Of a DNA stretch of 64,000 nt, positions 26,367-36,144 are shown one piece after another. The stretch comes from an uncultured Pelagibacteraceae bacterium. GTDB taxonomy: Bacteria > Pseudomonadota > Alphaproteobacteria > Pelagibacterales > Pelagibacteraceae. The stretch is from assembly GCA_902629285.1 (NCBI GenBank), contig CACOQN010000004.1:1-64000 (forward strand), read 5' to 3'. Numbering within the stretch: position 1 is the stretch's first letter; the number at the start of each line of letters is the position of its first letter. Under the pieces are notes generated by a model. It did not search any database. It saw only the letters and a list, made by a program, of their open reading frames with translations, and was not told the origin of the DNA. The translations under genes were made by a program, and so were the position numbers.

Positions 26367-27335
26367 TTAATTAATTCTAATTTTTGTAGTAGATGAATAA
26401 CTTTTATTAGGTCTGATTAAGGTACTTGGAAAATTTTTTTTATTAGGACTATTTGGAAAATATTGTGTTTCTAAACAAATTCCCTGGTAGGGAAACAATT
26501 TTTTTTTATAATTAAGATTTTGGGCTGAATAAAGTTGAATTCCAGGTAAATTAGAAAAAAAATCTACTTGAATATTACTCACTTTACTTTTCAAAGATGC
26601 AACTAAATTTCTAGAATTTTTCTTTATGACAAATGTAGTATCAAAACCTTTAAATTTAATGTCAAGATTTTTACTTTTAAAATAATTTAATTTATTGCCA
26701 ATATTTTCAAATTTTAAAAAATTATAAATTGAATTTTTAACATTTTTAAACTTACCTGTTGGAATTAAATTCTTGTTTACCAAAAGATATTTATTTGAGT
26801 TTAATTTTAATTCATGATTATAAATCATATTATTTTTATTTTTTTCTAAATTCCAATAGCTATGATTTGTTAAATTCACATGAGTGCTTTTATTTGATTT
26901 ATATTCATACTTTATTATTAAAAATTTACCTTTAATTTTATAAGTACAATTTACAACTAAATGTCCAGGAAAACCTTGATCATTATCTCTGGAGTGAAGT
27001 TGATAAATAATTTTTTCTTTTAAATGGTTAATTTTTTTCCATGGAAGAGCAGCAAAACCAATTTTTCCACCATGAAGAATATGTTTTCCTTCATTTGCGT
27101 TTAAAATAAATTTTTTATTAGCAATTTTAAATTTAGAATTAGCAATTCTGCCTGCATACCTTCCACAAGTTGATCCAACACTTGCATGCTTAAAACAATA
27201 ATTTTTTTTTGATCCTAAATTTAAAATTAAATTAATTTTTTTCTTCTTGTGATAAATTTCAAAAAGACTAGCTCCATAATTAAGAGTTTGAACTCTAAGA
27301 AATTTATTTTGAATTATTGAACTTTTAACTTTCAC
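26367..27335 (-). CDS. galM: aldose 1-epimerase
   Basis: 322 aa. Active-site residues are in place: GRYAGRIANSKF, the first His in HILHGG, the second in TNHSYWNL, and the catalytic Glu in CLETQYFP. It interconverts alpha and beta anomers of an aldose in the cytoplasm. It is the last gene of an operon running tctC-tctB-tctA-SDR-ROK-SDR-galM (6-nt gap to the previous gene), which implies that a free aldose is an intermediate of that pathway. Confidence 0.9.
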   Translation of the reverse strand: MKVKSSIIQNKFLRVQTLNYGASLFEIYHKKKKINLILNLGSKKNYCFKHASVGSTCGRYAGRIANSKFKIANKKFILNANEGKHILHGGKIGFAALPWKKINHLKEKIIYQLHSRDNDQGFPGHLVVNCTYKIKGKFLIIKYEYKSNKSTHVNLTNHSYWNLEKNKNNMIYNHELKLNSNKYLLVNKNLIPTGKFKNVKNSIYNFLKFENIGNKLNYFKSKNLDIKFKGFDTTFVIKKNSRNLVASLKSKVSNIQVDFFSNLPGIQLYSAQNLNYKKKLFPYQGICLETQYFPNSPNKKNFPSTLIRPNKSYSSTTKIRIN

Positions 27336-27340
27336 TTAAA

Positions 27341-28102
27341 TTAAGTTATACCACCATCAACAATAAAACTTTGCTTTGTGCATCCAGAAGACTGTTCTGA
27401 AGCTAAAAATAATACTAATTGAGCTACATCGTTTGGTTTTAATTGTCTTTTAAGAGCTTGGCTATCTAATATAAACTTTTTATATTTTGGTGTTAACCAA
27501 TTTTTTATTTGTCTTTCAGTTTTAATGGATCCAGGTATGATTAAATTTGATCGTATATTGTATTTACCATACTCTTGAGCAAAAGATCTTGTTAACCCTA
27601 CAACTGCAGACTTTGCTGTTTCGTAAACTACCTTATCGCCCTCGCCTAGTACCCATGATATTGAGCTTAAATTTATAATAGATCCTGCTTTTATTTTTTT
27701 CATCCCTTTAATAACTGCTTTAGCTGCAAAAAAGTAATGCTTTAAATTTACATCCATTCTATTTTGCCAATATTTTTCATTAACTTGTTCTGCAGTATGT
27801 CTATCATCGTTAGCTGCATTATTAATTAATGCATGTATAGGACCTTTTGTAGATATTATTTTTTTAATTATCTTTTCTAATTTATTTATATTTAATAAAT
27901 CACACTCAATAAATTTTGGTAATCTAAAGTTTTTCTTTTTTATTTTATTAAATAATTTTTTTGTTTCTTTTAGGTTTATATCTACAAAATATACCTCACT
28001 ACCTTGCTCACAAAAATGTTCAACAATTGAAGCCCCTATTCCTGATCCACCACCGGTAATGAAAATTCTTTTATTTTTTAAATCTGAATATTTAACTTTC
28101 AT
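27341..28102 (-). CDS. SDR-family oxidoreductase
   Basis: 253 aa classical short-chain dehydrogenase. NAD(P) site TGGGSGIGAS, Asp (VDIN) after strand 2 suggesting NAD(H), NNAAND, catalytic Ser in SSISW and Tyr-x3-Lys in YETAKSA. It likely oxidises a sugar or sugar alcohol such as an aldose to a lactone. It overlaps the ROK gene by 4 nt and is the second SDR of the operon. Confidence 0.85.
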   Translation of the reverse strand: MKVKYSDLKNKRIFITGGGSGIGASIVEHFCEQGSEVYFVDINLKETKKLFNKIKKKNFRLPKFIECDLLNINKLEKIIKKIISTKGPIHALINNAANDDRHTAEQVNEKYWQNRMDVNLKHYFFAAKAVIKGMKKIKAGSIINLSSISWVLGEGDKVVYETAKSAVVGLTRSFAQEYGKYNIRSNLIIPGSIKTERQIKNWLTPKYKKFILDSQALKRQLKPNDVAQLVLFLASEQSSGCTKQSFIVDGGIT

Positions 28103-29001
28103 AAAATATTTTGTCTTCCAAGATCAGCTGCCCCTCTAACACCACTTGAATCTCCAAAATTATTTTTTACTATTTCAGTATTTACTGTATCACTAAAAAC
28201 ATATTTTTTTAATTTTGGATTTATATTTCCATAAATTTGTTTCATATTTGATACCCCGCCACCTAATACAATTGCTCCTGGATCAATAATATTAATTACT
28301 TGTGCCAATCCTCTGGCTAAGTAATCCAAATATTGAAAAATAAATTCTAAAGCTTGTTCGTCACCCTTGTTAGCATTTTCCTGAATTATTTTTGCGTCCA
28401 ATTTAACTTTGTAAATATCAAAGTAATGATTAGAAAAACCTGGTCCAGATAGAAAAGTTTCTATGCATCCCTTTTTACCACAATAACAATCATGCCTATT
28501 CCATTTATCGTTAGATCCCATAGGCATTTGGTTATGCCCCCATTCGCCTGCAATATTGTTGAATCCATTGATAATTTTTTTATTTATAACTAAGCCCCCT
28601 CCTACGCCAGTTCCAAGTATTACCCCAAAAACAATTTCGTGTTTAGATCCAGCACCATCGTATGCCTCTGATAAAGCAAAACAGTTTGCATCATTCTCTA
28701 AAATGACTTTTCTGTTCAATCTCAGTTCAATATCATTTTTTAAAGGTCTCCCATTGAGCCAAGTGGAGTTACCCCCTTTAATACAATTAGATTCTTTAGA
28801 CAGTGCACCAGGAGTTCCTATACCAACAGTACATTTTTTTTGATATTTATCCTCTAAATAATTTACTAGCCCACATAATGTATCTAAAGTTCCATTATAA
28901 TTTTGAGGAGTATCTTTTCTTAGTCTGTCAATTTCTTTACCATTTTCATCGAGAATTATAGACTCAGTTTTAGTTCCACCAAGATCTATTCCAATATACA
29001 T
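28099..29001 (-). CDS. ROK-family sugar kinase
   Basis: Start chosen at ATG 29001 (MYIGIDLGGTKTES), which begins at the ATP-binding motif; the track's GTG start adds eight residues within the neighbouring gene. The ROK zinc site is complete: His in GHNQMP, and CYCGKKGCIETF. GTGVGGGLVI forms the sugar/ATP loop. It phosphorylates a hexose such as fructose, glucose or an acetylated amino sugar; fructokinase (Mak-like) is the closest pattern. It lies between two SDR genes with overlaps of a few nt. Confidence 0.88.
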   Translation of the reverse strand: MYIGIDLGGTKTESIILDENGKEIDRLRKDTPQNYNGTLDTLCGLVNYLEDKYQKKCTVGIGTPGALSKESNCIKGGNSTWLNGRPLKNDIELRLNRKVILENDANCFALSEAYDGAGSKHEIVFGVILGTGVGGGLVINKKIINGFNNIAGEWGHNQMPMGSNDKWNRHDCYCGKKGCIETFLSGPGFSNHYFDIYKVKLDAKIIQENANKGDEQALEFIFQYLDYLARGLAQVINIIDPGAIVLGGGVSNMKQIYGNINPKLKKYVFSDTVNTEIVKNNFGDSSGVRGAADLGRQNIL

Positions 29002-29002
29002 G

Positions 29003-29752
29003 TTAATATGTGGCTCTACCGCCACTTAAATCGAAAACAGCTGCGGTTGAAAATGAATTTTCTTCACTGGCCAACCAAGTAACTAATGAAGCAAGCTCCT
29101 CTACTTTCGCAAACTTGTTTCTAGGAATTTTTGATAACATATAATTAATATGCTCTTTTGTCATTTGATCGAAAATTCTTGTTTTTGCAGCTGCCGGAGT
29201 TACACAATTTACAGCAATATTATTTTGAGCAAGTTCTTTACCTAAAGACTTGGTTAAACCAATAACACCAGCTTTTGAAGTACTATAAGCGCTTGCATTC
29301 GGATTTCCTTCTTTTCCTGCTATAGAAGCAATATTAACTATTCTTCCATAGTCATTTTTTATCATAAATGGAACCACAGCTTTACAACAATAAAATACTG
29401 AATTTAGATTTAAATCCATTATTTTTTTCCATTCATCTAATGGGTAATCAGCAACAGTAGTGTTCAGTCCAGCCATTCCGGCGTTGTTAATAAAGATGTC
29501 TATTTTTTTATGACTTTTTTCAGTGTCTAATAAATTTTTATTAATTATTTCAAAATTTGTAACATCTACAATTTGATAACTTACTTTTTCTGATTTTATT
29601 TTTGTAACTGCTTTTTTGGCTGCATTTTCATCTACATCCCAAATAATTACTTTTGCACCTGCCTCAATAAACCTTTCAGTTATCGCTAAACCAAAACCTT
29701 GGGCACCACCAGTTACAATTGCAACTCTATCTTTTAAGTCGTACTTTATCAT
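29003..29752 (-). CDS. SDR-family oxidoreductase
   Basis: 249 aa. TGGAQGFGLA cofactor loop, VDEN after strand 2 (NAD preference), NNAGMAG, catalytic Ser in ASIAGKEGNP and Tyr-x3-Lys in YSTSKAG. The pattern resembles 3-oxoacyl reductase-like sugar dehydrogenases. It overlaps tctA by 4 nt and lies 1 nt from the ROK gene, so its job is tied to whatever the TctABC system imports. Confidence 0.85.
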   Translation of the reverse strand: MIKYDLKDRVAIVTGGAQGFGLAITERFIEAGAKVIIWDVDENAAKKAVTKIKSEKVSYQIVDVTNFEIINKNLLDTEKSHKKIDIFINNAGMAGLNTTVADYPLDEWKKIMDLNLNSVFYCCKAVVPFMIKNDYGRIVNIASIAGKEGNPNASAYSTSKAGVIGLTKSLGKELAQNNIAVNCVTPAAAKTRIFDQMTKEHINYMLSKIPRNKFAKVEELASLVTWLASEENSFSTAAVFDLSGGRATY

Positions 29753-31227
29753 AATTTCTTTTTATTTTGTTTAGATCTTATTAAAGGAAAAGCTAAAGCA
29801 ATTAAAGACAAAATAAAAAATGTTAAAGCAATAGGTCTTGTAAAAAACATCAGCCAATTTCCATCAAATATTACAAGTGATTGTCGCAAAGTACCTTCCA
29901 CTAACTCACCTAAGATTAATCCAATTATGACAGGAACTACAGAGAAACCATAACGTCTCATAAAAAAACCAAGTATTCCAAAAAACAACATTATCCAAAC
30001 ATCAATTATAGACTGGTTCAAAGAATAAGTTCCACAAACAGAAACTGCAAATATCATTGGCCATAAAATTTTATTTGGAACTAAAGTAATCCTAGCGAAT
30101 ATTTTAGCACCAAAAAAACCGAAAATAAAAAATAGAATGTTTGCAATTAACATTGCCCCAAATATTCCATATAAAAAATCTGGTTGCTCTCTAAACAAAT
30201 CTGGACCTGGTCTCACTCCATGAATTATTAACCCCGTCAATATTACAGCTGTCGTAGCGCTACCAGGAATTCCAAGCGCAAGAGTAGGAACCATTGCACC
30301 ACCTGTTGCCGCATTATTTGCTGCCTCTGCACCTGCAATTCCTTCTATAGATCCTTTTCCAAACTCTTCAGGACTTTTAGAAAATCTTTTAGCCTCTGAG
30401 TAACCAATTAAGGATGCTACTGTACCACCTTCTGCTGGCAAAACTCCAATAAAAGATCCAATACCACTTGATCTTAAAATTGTTTTCCATGTTTTTTTAT
30501 AATCATTTTTTGATGGTAATTTTATTGCTTTTAAAGCAATTCTATTAAATACTTGATTGATTAAGGTAGATTGAGTTAACATTTCACTCATTGCAAATAA
30601 ACCAACAACAACTGGAATAAAACCGATGCCTTCTGTTAATTCATTTATTCCAAAGGTAAAACGATCTATCGAAGTCATAAAATCTTTACCCACTGTTGAA
30701 ATTAAAATTCCAAAAGCACCAGCAATTAAATTTTTTATTGGGCTTCCTTCACCTATAGAGGCTAGCATTGTTAAACCAAAAATAGCTAAAGCAAAATATT
30801 CTGGTTGTCCAAACTCATATGCAAGCTGAGCTAGTATTGGGGCAAAAAAGACCAAAATAATAACACTAAATATTCCTCCAACTGTACTTGAAACTGTTGC
30901 CATTCCTAGAGCTCTTCCTGCTTCACCTTTTTGAGCTAAAGGGTAACCATCCAAACAAGTTGCTGCTGCTGCTGGTGTTCCGGGGGTATTTATTAGAACT
31001 GCTGTTATTGCTCCACCGTATGTACCCGCACAATAAATAGAAGTTAATAACACAATTGCTGATAAAGGATCAAGTGTCATAGTAAATGGTAAGATTAATG
31101 CACCACCAGTTGTTGGCCCCAATCCTGGCAATACACCTAAAATTAAACCAAATAAGGTTCCAAAAAATAAAACCAATAATAGCTTAGAACTAAAAAGAGG
31201 TGCCAGCATTAAAAATAAATTATCCAT
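29749..31227 (-). CDS. tctA: tripartite tricarboxylate transporter, large permease TctA
   Basis: 492 aa with about 11-12 membrane helices. The family motif GLGPTTGGALILPF is near the N-terminus and YGGAITAVLINTPGTPAA follows. It forms the main sodium-coupled channel with TctB and the periplasmic TctC. Known TTT systems import citrate and other carboxylates, while here the downstream genes (ROK kinase, SDRs, aldose epimerase) suggest a sugar or sugar acid. Confidence 0.93.
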   Translation of the reverse strand: MDNLFLMLAPLFSSKLLLVLFFGTLFGLILGVLPGLGPTTGGALILPFTMTLDPLSAIVLLTSIYCAGTYGGAITAVLINTPGTPAAAATCLDGYPLAQKGEAGRALGMATVSSTVGGIFSVIILVFFAPILAQLAYEFGQPEYFALAIFGLTMLASIGEGSPIKNLIAGAFGILISTVGKDFMTSIDRFTFGINELTEGIGFIPVVVGLFAMSEMLTQSTLINQVFNRIALKAIKLPSKNDYKKTWKTILRSSGIGSFIGVLPAEGGTVASLIGYSEAKRFSKSPEEFGKGSIEGIAGAEAANNAATGGAMVPTLALGIPGSATTAVILTGLIIHGVRPGPDLFREQPDFLYGIFGAMLIANILFFIFGFFGAKIFARITLVPNKILWPMIFAVSVCGTYSLNQSIIDVWIMLFFGILGFFMRRYGFSVVPVIIGLILGELVEGTLRQSLVIFDGNWLMFFTRPIALTFFILSLIALAFPLIRSKQNKKKL

Positions 31228-31734
31228 TTAACTATAGTAAATATTGGTAATTATTCCTGGAGGAAATCTTAAACCTAAAATTGTTTCAAAAAAAATAAAT
31301 ACAATAACTGGAAAAATAATTCCAACTAGTATCAAATAAAATAATCTTTTTTCACCCCAGCAGTAAGATACAAAAATTGATAAAGCTGAAATAGCTAAAA
31401 AGAAATCTAATGTTTTGGAAACAATTACAAAAATAATAAAACTAAATAGAGTTAAAAAAAATGTTTTTGGTAATTTTTTTTCATTTTTCCAAGGGTTTTT
31501 AATTGCTAAATAAAAAGTTAATAAAGTCATTAAAATTATAAAAATTAATAATGCTTTTGGAAATGTTGCTGGTTGAATACCTCTATTTAAAATAGGAGGA
31601 ACAACATCAAAAGTAAAAGTGGTGATTAATAAAATTATAGATACTAAAATAATTACAAATGAAACTTTAAATTCATCTTTAAAAAAAAAGGGCAAACCTT
31701 TGTTTGCCCTTTTTGATTTTTGTACATTTTTCAT
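31228..31734 (-). CDS. tctB: tripartite tricarboxylate transporter, small subunit TctB
   Basis: About 168 aa with four membrane helices, as usual for TctB. I use ATG 31734 (MKNVQKSKRANKG); the track's TTG adds two residues. The first ~17 codons (KRANKGLPFFF) are encoded by a perfect terminator-like hairpin plus a T-run, an unusual overlap of coding and regulatory sequence. No in-frame ATG, GTG or TTG suitable as start lies beyond it before the first helix. It directly abuts tctA. Confidence 0.85.
   Translation of the reverse strand: MKNVQKSKRANKGLPFFFKDEFKVSFVIILVSIILLITTFTFDVVPPILNRGIQPATFPKALLIFIILMTLLTFYLAIKNPWKNEKKLPKTFFLTLFSFIIFVIVSKTLDFFLAISALSIFVSYCWGEKRLFYLILVGIIFPVIVFIFFETILGLRFPPGIITNIYYS
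31681..31715 (-). terminator. terminator-like hairpin inside the tctB start
   Basis: On the minus strand GGGCAAAC-AAAG-GTTTGCCC (8-bp perfect G+C-rich stem) is followed by nine T residues, about 50 nt past the tctC stop. It has the form of an intrinsic terminator and should attenuate transcription from tctC into tctBA. Confidence 0.8.
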
Positions 31735-31758
31735 ATTCAAATGTACGTATAAATTAGA

Positions 31759-32733
31759 TTAATTAATGTAACCTAAAGCTTTAAGCTGTGCAGTCATTTC
31801 AGCAAGCATTTCTTCCATTTGCTTACCCCATTCGTCAGCACCAACAACACTAGTATCGTCAAGACCAATTTCTGTTAAGAAATTTTTGTAGTAATTGTGG
31901 CTCATAGCTTTCATCATTCCAGCTTCTAATTGTTTTACTCTATCTGCTGGTGCACCTTTTTTAGTTACAAAACCTCTAACAGTCGATAAAGAAACAGGTA
32001 TACCTAATTCTTTAGCTGTTGGAGAATCTCCAATTTTAGCCATTCTATTATTTGCTAGTACAACAGAAACACAAAGTTTACCTTCGTTAATTTCTGTTAG
32101 TGCTTCACCTAAATTTAAAACACCTACATCAATATCTCCCTTGATCAAGTTTGTTTTAATTGGCGCAACACCTTTGTAAGCAACAATAGTTGGATCTTTT
32201 AATCCACCTTTTTTTGTAAATGCTATTGCACTTACATCATCAATACCACCAGTATGAGTTGTTCCATATTTTAGTGATTTTGATTTTTGTGTGCTAATAA
32301 ATTTCTTTGCATCTTTAATGTCATTTTTACAGCTAACAACAAATAATTGAGGATCATCTGTTCCTCTTGCAAGTGGCTGCATATCACTTAACTTAACTTT
32401 AGTTTTACCTAAAGCCATTGATACAGCATGACCTGTAGTCCAAGTTAGTGTGTGATTTCCATCAGCTGGTAAAGACATCATGTAATCCATAGATGCTGCT
32501 CCACCACCACCCTTTTTGTTTACTAATTGCATATCCTGCTTAAGAACTCTTCGTGCTCTTAACAACATCATTCTAGTAGTAACATCAGTTCCACCACCAA
32601 AACCAGCGTGAGTAATAGCTTGAATTGGATGTCCGTCAGCCTTAGCTGAAGTAATCATTAATGGAAGAGCTACAACAAAAAATTCAGTTACTAGGAAAGC
32701 TGCCGCTAAAAATAGTTTAAAGCTTTTTTTCAT
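31759..32733 (-). CDS. tctC: tripartite tricarboxylate transporter, solute-binding protein TctC
   Basis: 324 aa with a signal peptide (cleavage near SAKA-DG). The Bug/TctC pattern is visible: HAGFGGGTDVTTR near the start and NKKGGGGAASMDYM, forming the ligand loops. It captures the substrate in the periplasm and delivers it to TctAB. It is the first gene of a seven-gene operon; 69 nt to the divergent pdxA-like gene hold both promoters. A GGGAAA-type Shine-Dalgarno site precedes the ATG. Confidence 0.93.
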   Translation of the reverse strand: MKKSFKLFLAAAFLVTEFFVVALPLMITSAKADGHPIQAITHAGFGGGTDVTTRMMLLRARRVLKQDMQLVNKKGGGGAASMDYMMSLPADGNHTLTWTTGHAVSMALGKTKVKLSDMQPLARGTDDPQLFVVSCKNDIKDAKKFISTQKSKSLKYGTTHTGGIDDVSAIAFTKKGGLKDPTIVAYKGVAPIKTNLIKGDIDVGVLNLGEALTEINEGKLCVSVVLANNRMAKIGDSPTAKELGIPVSLSTVRGFVTKKGAPADRVKQLEAGMMKAMSHNYYKNFLTEIGLDDTSVVGADEWGKQMEEMLAEMTAQLKALGYIN

Positions 32734-32802
32734 TATTTCCCTCTTTAGTTAATTTATAAATAAAGATATAAGCATAATCTAATACAAATCGTAAAGTAAA
32801 AA

Positions 32803-33801
32803 ATGTCTCAAAATAAAATTAATATAGCCCTACTTCTTGGAGATCCCTCGGGCATTGGTCCAGAGCTCGTATCTAAATTATTAAATGAGGAAGTAACAAA
32901 TAAAGCAAATGTTATTGTAATTGGTGAGAAGAATATTTTAGAAAACGGACATAAAATTTCTGGAAAAAATACTGATCTTGATTATGTTGAGAATTTTGAA
33001 CAAATTAATTTTAATAACGGAAATAAATTTTTTTTAGATATATCAAATGGAAAAAATCACGATTATAAATTATCTGAATGCTCAAAAGAATCGGGTGAAA
33101 GTGTACTTTCGGCATTAAATCTAGCACTCGAATTGGCAAATCAAAAAAAGATACATGCTATAAATTTTGGTCCATTTAATAAAACAAGCTTAAAACTTGG
33201 TGGCAATAAGTATTCTGATGAATTACATTTAATGGCTGAAAAATTAAATGTAAAAAATTTTTTTTGTGAATTTAATGTAATTGATAATTTTTGGACGGCA
33301 AGAGTAACTTCTCATATACCTATTAGAGAAGTTCCTAATCAAATTAAAAAAGATAAAATTATTAGACCAATAAAATTAATAAATGAAGCAATGAAATTAA
33401 ATGGCATTAAACAACCAAGAGTTGCTGTCCAAGCCTTAAATCCCCACGGAGAATTTGGTACAGAGGAAAAAGATGAAATTATACCAGCAATTAAAGAAGC
33501 AAAACAAATAGGTATTAATGCAGAGGGTCCATTACCGTGCGACACATCTTTTATCACAGCTTATAAAAATAAAAATCATGACTGTATTGTTGGTATGTAT
33601 CATGATGCTTTACAATCTGGTTTAAAAGCTTTTGGTTTCGATCGAGGAGTAACTGTGCAAGGAGGTTTACCTCTCCCAATAACTACTCCTGCTCACGGAA
33701 CAGCTTTTGATATTGCTGGTCAAAATAAAGCAAATTTAGAACCAACTTTAAATTCTTTTAAAATTGCATTAACAATGGCTGAGAATGTTAATAATCAATG
33801 A
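32803..33801 (+). CDS. PdxA-family dehydrogenase (PdxA2-like)
   Basis: 332 aa. [10 protein letters not shown] at the start and [19 protein letters not shown] with metal-binding His are PdxA hallmarks. True PdxA makes vitamin B6; the PdxA2 branch oxidises and decarboxylates 4-phospho-D-threonate or -erythronate in sugar-acid catabolism. The position beside an L-rhamnonate-dehydratase-like gene (4-nt overlap) and divergent from tctC favours the catabolic role. The DUF1537 kinase that normally supplies the phosphorylated substrate is absent from the window. Confidence 0.82.
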   Translation: MSQNKINIALLLGDPSGIGPELVSKLLNEEVTNKANVIVIGEKNILENGHKISGKNTDLDYVENFEQINFNNGNKFFLDISNGKNHDYKLSECSKESGESVLSALNLALELANQKKIHAINFGPFNKTSLKLGGNKYSDELHLMAEKLNVKNFFCEFNVIDNFWTARVTSHIPIREVPNQIKKDKIIRPIKLINEAMKLNGIKQPRVAVQALNPHGEFGTEEKDEIIPAIKEAKQIGINAEGPLPCDTSFITAYKNKNHDCIVGMYHDALQSGLKAFGFDRGVTVQGGLPLPITTPAHGTAFDIAGQNKANLEPTLNSFKIALTMAENVNNQ

Positions 33802-34973
33802 CAAAAATAAAAAATATTAAAACTAAAGTTTATCAATGGAATGGTAAAACTGTTCCACCTCAAAATAATTTCTGCACTAATGCATCTGATATTTTATATG
33901 AAAAGTCTGATGCTATGAGTTCTTTTAGATTTCATGAATGGTTAATTTGTGAGATTGAAACTGATGATGGATTTATTGGAATAGGTAATGCAGCTTTAGC
34001 TCCTCAAGTTACAAAAAAAATTATTGATACATATTTAAAACCTTTAGTAATTGGAGAAGATCCATTTGACTATGCCTATCTTTGGGAAAAAATGTACAGG
34101 AGAACTCAAGCATGGGGTCGTAGAGGAGTTGGCATGGTTGCAATATCAGCAATTGATATAGCGCTATGGGATATAATGGGGAAAGTTACAAAAAAACCTA
34201 TTTTTAAATTATTAGGTGGAAGAACTAAGGAAAAAATACCTGTTTATGCATCTAAACTTTATAGCCAACCAATTAAAGAACTTCAAAAAGAGGCTGAAAG
34301 TTACGTAAAACAGGGTTTTAAAATGTTTAAAATGAGATTTGGTTGGGGTCCTAAAGATGGTCCTGATGGAATGAAAAAAAATATTGCACTTGCAGAAGCA
34401 GTGAGGGAGGTAATCGGTGAAGATACTGATCTCATGATGGAATGTTATATGGGATGGAATTTAGACTATACAAAAAGAATGATACCTAAACTAATAAAGT
34501 TTAATCCAAGATGGTTGGAAGAACCTGTAATTGCAGATGATATACAAGGCTATTCGGAACTAAATAATATGAATATGATACCTATTTCTGGTGGTGAGCA
34601 TGAATTTAACTTATTTGGTTTCAAGCAACTATTAGATCTCAAAGCTGTAAGCTATATTCAATATGATAATAATAGAGTTGGAGGTTTTACAATTGCTCAG
34701 AAAATAAATTCTTTAGCTGAAGCACATCAGGTTCCTGTTGTTCCACATGCAGGTCAAATGCACAATTATCATTTAACAATGTCTAATTTTAATTGTCCCA
34801 TATCTGAATATTTTCCAGTTCATGATGTTGAAATTGGAAATGAACTTTTTTACTATATATTTGAGGGAGATCCTGCTCCAAAAGATGGTTTTATTGATCT
34901 TGATGATAATAAGCCAGGGCTTGGTTTAAAAATTACAGATAAATATAAATCTGATTTTAATATTATCGAATAA
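33798..34973 (+). CDS. enolase-superfamily sugar-acid dehydratase (L-rhamnonate dehydratase-like)
   Basis: 391 aa, mandelate-racemase subgroup. The metal ligands can be seen in order: Glu in MMECYMGW, Glu in WLEEPV and Glu in SGGEHE; the acid/base His is in VVPHAGQ. The pattern [20 protein letters not shown] matches RhmD. It would dehydrate an aldonate such as L-rhamnonate or L-fuconate to the 2-keto-3-deoxy acid. The aldolase at 39524 could take the next step. Exact substrate not determined. Confidence 0.82.
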   Translation: MTKIKNIKTKVYQWNGKTVPPQNNFCTNASDILYEKSDAMSSFRFHEWLICEIETDDGFIGIGNAALAPQVTKKIIDTYLKPLVIGEDPFDYAYLWEKMYRRTQAWGRRGVGMVAISAIDIALWDIMGKVTKKPIFKLLGGRTKEKIPVYASKLYSQPIKELQKEAESYVKQGFKMFKMRFGWGPKDGPDGMKKNIALAEAVREVIGEDTDLMMECYMGWNLDYTKRMIPKLIKFNPRWLEEPVIADDIQGYSELNNMNMIPISGGEHEFNLFGFKQLLDLKAVSYIQYDNNRVGGFTIAQKINSLAEAHQVPVVPHAGQMHNYHLTMSNFNCPISEYFPVHDVEIGNELFYYIFEGDPAPKDGFIDLDDNKPGLGLKITDKYKSDFNIIE

Positions 34974-34980
34974 AATAAAA

Positions 34981-36138
34981 TTATCTTAAAATTTTTTTAA
35001 TTTCATTTAGTGAGAATGGTGTTGGTATTTTGCAACTTGTTTTAATTATCTGAGCTTTGCCTGATGTACATGCTTTCATAGTTGACTGTATAATATCCAA
35101 AACGTGAAGAGATAACTCTCCATTGCATTTGTTATTTTTATTTTTTTGAATTGAATAAGCCATTTCTGATAATCCAACACCTCGGTAATTAGCATTAGTT
35201 GGAGTCTCATTAGCTCTAGAACTTTGAGATCTAATATTAATTTTTCCAAGTGGCATTTTATTTGTTTTATATTCTTTCCACTTATCTCCTAGTTTTTTAC
35301 ATACATATACTGAGCCACCAAACATGTTTGGATCAGGAACAATCATTGAACCCTTGTTACCATATAGCTCAATATGATTTCGCTGATGAGCAATAACATC
35401 AAAAGAGAGTGTAAGTCTAATAATTGTTCCATTTTTAAACATAATTGTTGATAAATAAGTTGTTGGGCATTCTACTTTAAAAGTTTTATTTTTTCTTGGT
35501 CCAATTCCTATAGTTCTTCTTTTAACACCGCGCACTATACTTCCGCTTACTTTTTTTGCTGGTCCAAGTAAGTTGACTAGAGCTGTTATGTAGTATGGAC
35601 CCATATCAATTACTGGCCCTCCCTCTTTTTTTGCAAACCATGGTTCGGGATTAGGATGATATGATTGAACTCCAGGGAAAGCAAAAATTGCATTACCTAA
35701 ATTTATTTTACCAATAATTTTTTTTTTAAGTAATTCTATTGATGTTTGAATTCCTCCTCCTAAAAATGTATCTGGTGCATTACCAATATAAAGTTTTTTC
35801 CTCTTTGCTATTTTAATAAGTTCTTTTCCATCACTAAAGTTAATTGCTAGCGGTTTTTCAGAGTAAACATGCTTTCCATTTATCAAAGATTTTCTAGCAA
35901 CTTGATAATGTGCCTTTGGAATAGTTAAATTTAAAATAATTTCAACTTCTTCATCCTTTAAAAGATCATTAACAGATAAAGCTTTTATATTGTATATTTT
36001 GGCACATTTTAAAGCATTTTGATGAATAATATCTGCACATTTGATTATTTTTATATTATTAAAATATTTTTCTGCTCTAAAATAAGTTTCAGAAATATGT
36101 CCACAACCAATTAAACCTACTTTAAATACTTTGTTCAT
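34981..36138 (-). CDS. Gfo/Idh/MocA-family oxidoreductase
   Basis: 385 aa. NAD-binding motif GLIGCGHIS at the start, YSEKPLA with the catalytic Lys in the family's EKP loop, and GGPVIDMGPYYITAL in the C-terminal substrate domain. It oxidises a hydroxyl of a sugar or cyclitol. It lies 6 nt after iolD, so oxidation of an inositol or ketosugar is plausible. It differs strongly from the IolG-like protein at 52215. Confidence 0.83.
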   Translation of the reverse strand: MNKVFKVGLIGCGHISETYFRAEKYFNNIKIIKCADIIHQNALKCAKIYNIKALSVNDLLKDEEVEIILNLTIPKAHYQVARKSLINGKHVYSEKPLAINFSDGKELIKIAKRKKLYIGNAPDTFLGGGIQTSIELLKKKIIGKINLGNAIFAFPGVQSYHPNPEPWFAKKEGGPVIDMGPYYITALVNLLGPAKKVSGSIVRGVKRRTIGIGPRKNKTFKVECPTTYLSTIMFKNGTIIRLTLSFDVIAHQRNHIELYGNKGSMIVPDPNMFGGSVYVCKKLGDKWKEYKTNKMPLGKINIRSQSSRANETPTNANYRGVGLSEMAYSIQKNKNNKCNGELSLHVLDIIQSTMKACTSGKAQIIKTSCKIPTPFSLNEIKKILR

Positions 36139-36144
36139 AAAGAA

